Of a stretch of 64,000 bases of DNA, positions 56,843-64,000 are shown piece by piece. Source of the stretch: Halovibrio salipaludis. GTDB lineage: Bacteria; Pseudomonadota; Gammaproteobacteria; Pseudomonadales; Oleiphilaceae. The stretch lies in assembly GCF_002286965.1 (NCBI RefSeq), contig NZ_NSKD01000001.1, forward strand, positions 868,001-932,000, given 5' to 3'. Each line of letters starts with the position of its first letter. Within the stretch, counting starts at the first letter, position 1. A program made the translations under genes and the position numbers. The notes beneath the pieces were generated by a model, which was not told the DNA's origin, made no database searches, and was given only the letters and a program-made list of their open reading frames with translations.

Positions 56843-57336
56843 TTCCGGAAGTCCTCCCCGAAACTGGTTTCGTAATCGATGAAGACGGTCTTGGCCTCGC
56901 CGTAGTAGCTGGTGCCGTCCGCCCGGGCCAGGACGCGCATGCGGGCCTTGGTGCTCGCTTCTCCCGGAATCACGCCTTCCCAGCGGGTGCGTCTGTCGTT
57001 GGCCGGCTCCAGAGCGGTCTGTTCCGTCTTCTCCGCGCCGGGGTTGACCCAGCCCATGGTCATGGCGTCCAGCGGGTGGGCGGACTCCAGCCGCACCGCC
57101 AGCTGGTTCTCGCCGCCGGCCCGGTCCACCTGGATATCCAGCTCAAAGTTGCCGTTGGTCATGGTGCAGGTGCCGCTCTCATAGCGGCAGTTGGAGTCAC
57201 CGATCAGCTCGTAACCGAGCCCCTCCTTTGCCGGCTCCTTGCGTTCGCCCAGGGCGGTGTCCGCGGCGTACCAGGCCAGGATGGCCAGTGCCGGAGCAAC
57301 CAGAAGCGCGACAATGAAATGGAAATTGCGGAACAT
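56839..57336 (-). CDS. Hypothetical membrane-anchored protein
   Basis: 165 residues. An N-terminal hydrophobic segment (FIVALLVAPALAILAWYAAD, about 5-25) without a cleavage site anchors an extracytoplasmic domain with two Cys in SNCRYESGTCTM. Glycine-rich beta-like middle (GENQLAVRLESAHPLDA) and FEGV-type end. I do not recognise the family; FixH-like length is coincidental. It overlaps the next gene by four bases (ATGA), so the three minus-strand genes form an operon. Confidence 0.6.
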   Translation of the reverse strand: MFRNFHFIVALLVAPALAILAWYAADTALGERKEPAKEGLGYELIGDSNCRYESGTCTMTNGNFELDIQVDRAGGENQLAVRLESAHPLDAMTMGWVNPGAEKTEQTALEPANDRRTRWEGVIPGEASTKARMRVLARADGTSYYGEAKTVFIDYETSFGEDFRK

Positions 57337-57423
57337 GCAGGGCCTCTGATTCGGGAAAGGGAATTGCCGGGAGAGCACTCTGTTACAGAAGGGCGCTCTC
57401 GCGGCAGCTCCATCTAGGGTAGC

Positions 57424-57460
57424 TGAAAACGGACAGTGCTGCCGAAGCAGCACTGTCCGG
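57424..57460 (-). terminator. Strong Rho-independent terminator with UUCG loop
   Basis: On the minus strand a perfect 13-base-pair stem CGGACAGTGCTGC closed by a TTCG tetraloop is followed by TTTT. It ends the symporter operon 20 bases after its stop. Confidence 0.92.
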
Positions 57461-57478
57461 GGGTTGAACCCTCAGGGC

Positions 57479-59212
57479 TCAGTGCCCGCCTGAGGCGAGC
57501 GAGGAGCCCACCGGTACCCGCACGTCGTCCACGATGTGCTGGATGTTCGCCGGAGGTTCGGGAGTCATCTTGCACACCGCCATGGCGACGATGAAGTTGA
57601 CGATGGCACCAACCGCACCGAAGGCGTTCGGCGAGATGCCGAAGAACCAGTTCGGATCCAGGTCGCCCAGGAAGGACGTGCTGGCGACGAACATGATGCC
57701 CTTGTGCTGGAACACGTAGAGCAGGTTCACGGTCAGGCCCGCCAGCATGCCGGCGATGGCGCCTTCCTTGTTCATCTTCTTGTAGAAGATGCCGAACATC
57801 AGCGCCGGGAACAGACTGGCGGCTGCAAGCCCGAAGGCCAGTGCCACTGTCCCCGCGGCGAAGCCGGGTGGATTGAAGCCCAGGTAGCCGGCTACGGCAA
57901 TGGACGCTGCCATTGAGATCCGTCCCGCCATCAGCTCGCTCTTCTCGGAAATGTCCGGCTTGAACACCCCTTTCAGCAGGTCGTGGGAGACCGCCGAGGA
58001 GATGGCCAGCAACAGACCCGCTGCTGTGGACAGGGCGGAGGCGATACCGCCAGCGGCCACGATCGCGATTACCCAGTCGGGCAGCATGGCGATCTCGGGG
58101 TTGGCCAGAACGATGATGTCACGGTTGAGCTCAGTGACCTCGTTCTCCTCCTCGTTGGAGCTGTAAGTGATGGTGCCGTCGTTATCCTTGTCGGTGAACT
58201 CGATGAGACCGGTCTGCTCCCAGTTCTTCACCCACTGCGGCCGTTCTTCATAGACCATCTCGGTGGCCTCGGTGGTGCCGAAGGTCTCCATCAGGTTCAG
58301 ACGGGCCATGGCACCAACGGTCGGAGCGGTGGTGTAGAGAATGGCGATGAATACCAGGGCCCAGCCTGCGGAGGAGCGCGCCGCCTTGACCGTCGGAACG
58401 GTGAAAAAGCGGATGATGACGTGCGGCAGGCCGGCGGTGCCGATCATCAGCGACAGGGTGTAGAAGAACATGTTGACGCGGTTATGCTCATTCACCGCCA
58501 CGTACTCGGCAAAGCCCAGCTCATTCAGGACCTGGTCCAGACGATCCAGCACAAAGGTGCCCTGCTCGGTCAGGGTAGAACCAAGGCCGATCTGCGGCAG
58601 AGCCCAGCCGGTCATCTGCAGGGAGATGAAGACCGCCGGAACGGTATACGCCGTGATCATCACGCAGTACTGGGCAATCTGGGTGTAGGTAATCCCCTTC
58701 ATGCCGCCCATGACCGCGTAGAAGAACACGATCAGCATGCCGATCGACAGGCCCATCTCATAGCTCACTTCCAGGAAGCGGGAGAAGGCAACACCGGTGC
58801 CGGTCATCTGGCCGATGACATAGGTCAGCGAGGCCAGGATCAGGCAGATGACGCCGATCACGCGCGCCGTATTGGAGTAGTAGCGATCCCCCAGGAACTC
58901 GGGCACCGTGAACTTGCCAAACTTGCGCAGATACGGCGCCAGCAGCATGGCAAGCAGAACGAAACCACCGGTCCAGCCCATGAGGAAGACCGAACCACCA
59001 TAGCCGAGAAAGGCGATGAGGCCGGCCATGGAGATGAAGCTCGCCGCGGACATCCAGTCGGCTGCCGTGGCCATGCCGTTGGCAACCGGATGAACGCCCT
59101 TGGATGCGACGTAGAATTCGCGGGTGGAGCCCGCTTTACAGTAGATGGCAATGCCGAGATAGAGCGCGAAGGAGGCGCCCACGACAATGTAGATCAGTGT
59201 CTGCTGGTCCAT
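57479..59212 (-). CDS. Sodium:solute symporter (acetate permease-like)
   Basis: 577 residues, about 13 helices. FYVASKGVHPVANGMATAADWMSAASFISMAGLIAF, YVIGQMTGTGVAF and GIASALSTAAGLLLAISSAVSHDL are SSS-family acetate/pyruvate symporter sequences. Between helices a loop at residues 341-352 reads DKDNDGTITYSS, an EF-hand-like DxDxDGxI calcium loop. Paired with a DUF4212 small subunit just upstream and divergent from acs, it most likely brings in acetate for Acs. Confidence 0.9.
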   Translation of the reverse strand: MDQQTLIYIVVGASFALYLGIAIYCKAGSTREFYVASKGVHPVANGMATAADWMSAASFISMAGLIAFLGYGGSVFLMGWTGGFVLLAMLLAPYLRKFGKFTVPEFLGDRYYSNTARVIGVICLILASLTYVIGQMTGTGVAFSRFLEVSYEMGLSIGMLIVFFYAVMGGMKGITYTQIAQYCVMITAYTVPAVFISLQMTGWALPQIGLGSTLTEQGTFVLDRLDQVLNELGFAEYVAVNEHNRVNMFFYTLSLMIGTAGLPHVIIRFFTVPTVKAARSSAGWALVFIAILYTTAPTVGAMARLNLMETFGTTEATEMVYEERPQWVKNWEQTGLIEFTDKDNDGTITYSSNEEENEVTELNRDIIVLANPEIAMLPDWVIAIVAAGGIASALSTAAGLLLAISSAVSHDLLKGVFKPDISEKSELMAGRISMAASIAVAGYLGFNPPGFAAGTVALAFGLAAASLFPALMFGIFYKKMNKEGAIAGMLAGLTVNLLYVFQHKGIMFVASTSFLGDLDPNWFFGISPNAFGAVGAIVNFIVAMAVCKMTPEPPANIQHIVDDVRVPVGSSLASGGH

Positions 59213-59224
59213 GGTAAGCCCCTT

Positions 59225-59503
59225 TTACTTCGCGTCTTCGGTTTCCTGGACGCCGTATTTGCGGTCCAGCCGATCCATCAGTTTCGCGTACACGAAGATC
59301 AGCACCACGAACGTGAGGATCGAGCCCTGTTGCGCGAACCAGAAACCGAGCGGGTAACCGCCGATGTGGATGGCGTTCAGTGCCTCCGCGAAGATGATGC
59401 CGCAGCCGAAGGACACGAAGGCCCAGACGGCGAGCAACCACCCGATGATGCGCAGGTTGTCGCGCCAGTACTGCTTCTTGAGTGTTTCATTCTGGAATGC
59501 CAT
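59225..59503 (-). CDS. DUF4212 small subunit of a sodium:solute symporter
   Basis: 92 residues with two hydrophobic segments (IIGWLLAVWAFVSFGCGIIFA and LGFWFAQQGSILTFVVLIFVYA). FQNETLKKQYWRDNLRIIGWL is the family's N-terminus. These small proteins accompany VC_2705-type symporters. ATG at 59503 follows GGGGGA; 59509 is too close to it. The symporter gene begins 12 bases downstream. Confidence 0.88.
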   Translation of the reverse strand: MAFQNETLKKQYWRDNLRIIGWLLAVWAFVSFGCGIIFAEALNAIHIGGYPLGFWFAQQGSILTFVVLIFVYAKLMDRLDRKYGVQETEDAK

Positions 59504-59600
59504 CAGCATTTCCCCCCATTATTGTTGTCAACGCGTTCACGGTGGGATCACCGCTACGGCACAGCTTTGACCCGCTGATCGCCAGTCTCCATACGACTTT

Positions 59601-59672
59601 GGTCTAAGCTGTCGTGCCGGTTTGTTAACTCCTTGTCACGCAAGGGTTCACGGCCCTTAGACCATGGTCTAA
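59601..59672. promoter_or_regulatory. Candidate acetate-regulator operators
   Basis: TTAGACCATGGTCTAA at 59657-59672 is a perfect 16-base palindrome, and a further half-site GGTCTAA lies at 59601-59607, in the gap between divergent acs and the DUF4212/symporter operon. A LuxR-type response regulator gene follows acs. Confidence 0.55.
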
Positions 59673-59768
59673 TACCCAGTGCTTCCGCCCTTGTCGACAC
59701 TGGGAGGTACAAAGCCTTTCCCACTAAGGCACCGAAATGACAAGCAGAACAGGATTGAGGAGGCAGTG

Positions 59769-61733
<1,965 letters not shown>

Positions 61734-61740
61734 GCCGCCC

Positions 61741-61798
61741 TGTAGGAGCGAGCCCTGCTCGCGATTGATTGCGATCGCGAGCGAGGCTCGCTCCTACA
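61741..61798. repeat. REP-type palindromic element
   Basis: 58 bases starting TGTAGGAGCGAGCCCTGCTC and ending CGAGGCTCGCTCCTACA; same family as 30017-30073, here with nearly symmetric arms. It begins seven bases after the acs stop and may define its transcript end. Confidence 0.85.
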
Positions 61799-61911
61799 TG
61801 GTTCACGGTTTATTGCGCAGGCGCTGAACGAGGACTATCTTCAATGGGGCACCGACCTTGAGTCGCTGCCCCATTTCCGTATGAAACCGGTAAACGCGTG
61901 ATGCCCCAATC

Positions 61912-62568
61912 ATGACTACCCTGATCGTCGCCGACGACCACCCGCTGTTCCGCTCCGCCCTGAAGGATGTGATCCGTCAGGAAGAGCCTGATGCCACCCT
62001 CGAAGAGGCATCGGACTTCGGGGACCTGCAGTCGGTGATAACGCGGATCGGGGAGCCCTCACTGGTGCTCCTCGACCTCCACATGCCGGGCGCCCACGGT
62101 TTCAGCGCACTGCTTTTCCTCACCGCCCACTACCCGGACATCCCGGTGCTGATGATCTCCGCCAACGAGCGCGACGACATCATCCGCCGTGCTGCCGACC
62201 ACGGCGCCGCTGGCTTCATCTCCAAGAGTGCCAGCATGGAAGCCATCGGCCAGGCCATCCGGAACGTGGCACGCGGTGACTTCTGCTTCCCGGACGGTGT
62301 TGACCTTGCCGTACCCGGCGTCAGCGAGGAGGAATCCGGCGTTGCGGATGCGCTTTCCGAGCTCACCCCGCAACAGTTCCGCGTTGCCACCATGATCAGC
62401 CAGGGGCTGCTCAACAAACAGATCGCCTACGAACTCAACGTCACGGAAGCCACGGTCAAGGCCCACGTCACCGAGATATTCCGCAAACTCGGCGTCCACT
62501 CCCGCACCCAGGCCGCCCTCAAGCTGGGCCAGCTGGACCTCGCGGACGTCTCCCAGGAAGAATCCTGA
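61912..62568 (+). CDS. LuxR/NarL-type response regulator
   Basis: 218 residues. Receiver with TLIVADDHPLFRSAL, phospho-acceptor Asp in VLLDLHMPGAHG, Lys in FISKSASM; output HTH LTPQQFRVATMISQGLLNKQIAYELNVTEATVKAHVTEIF. Orthologues next to acs in related bacteria (CrbR/ErdR type) activate acs with a hybrid histidine kinase; no kinase gene is in the window. Start ATG at 61912 without a strong ribosome binding site. Confidence 0.9.
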   Translation: MTTLIVADDHPLFRSALKDVIRQEEPDATLEEASDFGDLQSVITRIGEPSLVLLDLHMPGAHGFSALLFLTAHYPDIPVLMISANERDDIIRRAADHGAAGFISKSASMEAIGQAIRNVARGDFCFPDGVDLAVPGVSEEESGVADALSELTPQQFRVATMISQGLLNKQIAYELNVTEATVKAHVTEIFRKLGVHSRTQAALKLGQLDLADVSQEES

Positions 62569-62648
62569 CCGATCTGACTGACGGGCAGGTCAATGTGTCT
62601 CTTTTAATCTTTGGTATGCTTTTCTGAGTCCAGCAATGAGTCTGTTTT

Positions 62649-62755
62649 CAGGGGGCGGGTGATGCTCGTAGGGAAACTCGGTCGCCATGGATGGCGACCG
62701 GTAGCCTACACGGATGTACTTGTGGCGGTTCCCGGAGAGCATCACCCGCCCCCTG
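62649..62755. repeat. Long structured inverted-repeat element
   Basis: CAGGGGGCGGGTGATGCTC (62649-62667) and its exact reverse complement (62737-62755) enclose a second hairpin, CGGTCGCCAT (62679) with ATGGCGACCG (62691-62700). The flanks between stems can pair further (GGGAA/TTCCC). The whole 107 bases could fold into a stem with an internal hairpin and is probably a dispersed repeat family; it lies between the response regulator and the PhaC-like gene. Confidence 0.8.
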
Positions 62756-62795
62756 GGCAGCGAGCTCTCAGTCTTATCGCTACCCGGAGCCGGGA

Positions 62796-63932
62796 ATGTC
62801 AGAAACCATGAATCAACCCCTGACCAGCTTCACCAGAATCACCCGCAATGCCCGCCAGCGCTTCCTCAACCCGGAAACCCTGGTGCAGGCCGAACAGACC
62901 CCCTACGAGATCATCCACAGCGACGACCTCGTGAACGTCCGCTACTACCCACCGCTGCGTGAAAACCACATCCCCGTCGGCGACGACGACGCCCCGGTCG
63001 CCGTCCAGCGCGACCCACACAAAGTCCCGCTGGTCCTGGTCGCCCCGCTCGCGGTCAACATGTCCATCTACGACCTGTTCCCCAATCGAAGCCTCGTGCG
63101 CTACCTGCGCGCCAGCGGCTTCGAACTGTACCTGATCGACTGGGGCACCCCCGGCTGGGACCACAACCACTTCGACATCGCCACCTACTTCGCCGACTAC
63201 CTGCCGGAACTGCTCGACGAAGTCCTGAAACACAGTGGCGCCAGCGAAGTCTCCCTCTACGGCTGGAGCTTCGGCGCCCTGTTCAGCTACTGCGCCGCCG
63301 CGCTGGACGACGACAAACGCATCCGCAACCTGGTGCTGGTGGGCAGCCCCTGTGACTACCATGCCAACGGCAGCATCGGTAAGCAGTACCAGCTGATCTC
63401 AAAGTCACTGAGTTTTCTCGAGAACACCCTCGGATTCCGGGTCCACCAGACCAGGCGCCGCTTCTGGCGCTCCCCGGGCTGGGCCAATGCCACCGCCTTC
63501 AAGCTCACATCGCCGATCAGCAGCCTGCGCAACTACCTGGACCTGGTACGCAACCTGCACTCGGAAGAGTACGTGACCCGCAACGCCACCCAGGGTGCCT
63601 TCCTCAACGACATGGTGGCCTACCCCGGCGGCGTCATCCAGGACACCGTGCAGTACCTGTGGGTGGACAACTGCACCGCGCACGGCAATCTCCCCATGCA
63701 CGACGCCGAGCGCACGCTGAAGGACGTGACCGCCGACATCATGCTCGTCTACGGCGACAACGACCCGCTGGTCACCCCCGAATGCAGTCGTGCCCTCGTG
63801 GATCAGGTCTCAAGCCGCGAGATCGAGCAGGCCCTGGTGCCGGGCGGGCACATGGGGATCCTGGCCGGCAGTGCGGCCCCGACGCACATCTGGCCAAAGG
63901 TGGTTGACTGGCTGGCGAAGCGCTCCGACTGA
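62796..63932 (+). CDS. PhaC-like alpha/beta hydrolase
   Basis: 378 residues. VPLVLVAPLAVNMSIYDLFPNRSLVRYLRASGFELYLIDWGTPG, AHGN-type and late GGHMGILAG follow class III PHA synthase (PhaC) sequence, with Asp in YGDNDPLV. The nucleophile elbow is LYGWSFGALFS: Ser where PHA synthases have Cys (GxCxG). It may therefore be a hydrolase of hydroxyacyl esters rather than a polymerase. ATG 62796 (GGGA before it) or 62808. No PhaE partner is seen. Confidence 0.8.
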   Translation: MSETMNQPLTSFTRITRNARQRFLNPETLVQAEQTPYEIIHSDDLVNVRYYPPLRENHIPVGDDDAPVAVQRDPHKVPLVLVAPLAVNMSIYDLFPNRSLVRYLRASGFELYLIDWGTPGWDHNHFDIATYFADYLPELLDEVLKHSGASEVSLYGWSFGALFSYCAAALDDDKRIRNLVLVGSPCDYHANGSIGKQYQLISKSLSFLENTLGFRVHQTRRRFWRSPGWANATAFKLTSPISSLRNYLDLVRNLHSEEYVTRNATQGAFLNDMVAYPGGVIQDTVQYLWVDNCTAHGNLPMHDAERTLKDVTADIMLVYGDNDPLVTPECSRALVDQVSSREIEQALVPGGHMGILAGSAAPTHIWPKVVDWLAKRSD

Positions 63933-63950
63933 CCCGCAACGCCCGCAGGC

Positions 63951-64000
63951 TCAGTGTCCGGGCCGGCGGCGCAGCAGGCGGCGCAGCGTCAGGCGCAGCG
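63951..64000 (-). CDS. C-terminal end of a gene running off the right edge
   Basis: On the minus strand an open frame entering from the edge reads LRLTLRRLLRRRPGH then TGA at 63951-63953. The Arg-rich tail gives no family. It converges on the PhaC-like gene with an 18-base gap, which supports a real 3' end; very short. Confidence 0.3.
   Translation of the reverse strand, partial: LRLTLRRLLRRRPGH

Noticed and set aside
57983-59578. 531-codon plus-strand frame over the symporter and DUF4212 genes
   Set aside because: Both minus-strand genes are recognised by family motifs; the plus frame is His/Gly/Asp-rich noise.

Overview
The window looks like chromosomal DNA of a halophilic or marine gammaproteobacterium, near Pseudomonas/Marinobacter/Oceanospirillales rather than the enterics. 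The reasons are the core order pyrE-crc-rph-yicC-(island)-gmk-rpoZ-spoT-ridA, which matches the pseudomonad order from memory; a malate:quinone oxidoreductase; an acs/symporter/LuxR-regulator acetate cluster; an ectoine synthase; and REP palindromes of the pseudomonad 'GTAGGAGCGAGC' type. Most of the sequence is G+C-rich with long antisense shadow ORFs. Two stretches (about 1-5.7 kb and 37.7-50.5 kb) are visibly more A+T-rich and carry accessory or broken genes. No tRNA, rRNA, CRISPR array or intact transposase was seen.

Regions. 0-5.7 kb: accessory zone with a lipoprotein, toxin-antitoxin remnants, an intact AbiEi/AbiEii type IV toxin-antitoxin pair, a SAM methyltransferase that has lost its core, and a PLP-dependent decarboxylase. 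5.8-30 kb: general metabolism and envelope genes: aldo/keto reductase, dbpA, mqo, a DUF2855 protein, orphan gspAB, a zinc metallopeptidase, OsmC-YcaO fusion, TSUP transporter, metallo-hydrolase, soluble double-PAS chemotaxis receptor, SulP transporter with universal stress protein and GH84-like hydrolase, a fused PP2C phosphatase/Ser-Thr kinase, SDR, djlA and cobS. 30-37.7 kb: polA, a phasin-like protein, pyrE, crc, rph, yicC.

37.7-50.5 kb: an accessory island between yicC and gmk. It has a CYP153 alkane/fatty-acid hydroxylase operon (ferredoxin, P450, a GMC alcohol dehydrogenase with a large internal deletion, ferredoxin reductase) divergent from an AraC regulator; a GST-cupin-TetR-aldo/keto reductase cluster; an alpha/beta hydrolase with two hotdog thioesterases divergent from a TetR gene across a perfect 24-bp palindrome; a MipA/OmpV fragment; and an orphan ectC. 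50.5-54.3 kb: gmk, rpoZ, spoT, ridA.

54.3-64 kb: a DEDDh exonuclease, a cNMP/CBS/DUF294 protein, a small membrane-anchored protein, a sodium:solute symporter with its DUF4212 subunit, divergent acs, a LuxR-type response regulator, a long structured inverted repeat, and a PhaC-like alpha/beta hydrolase with serine in place of the usual cysteine. The acetate genes share a divergent region holding a TTAGACC-type palindrome that could be the target of the response regulator. With the P450 cluster, thioesterases, phasin-like protein and PhaC-like protein, the window leans toward alkane, fatty-acid, acetate and storage-carbon metabolism.
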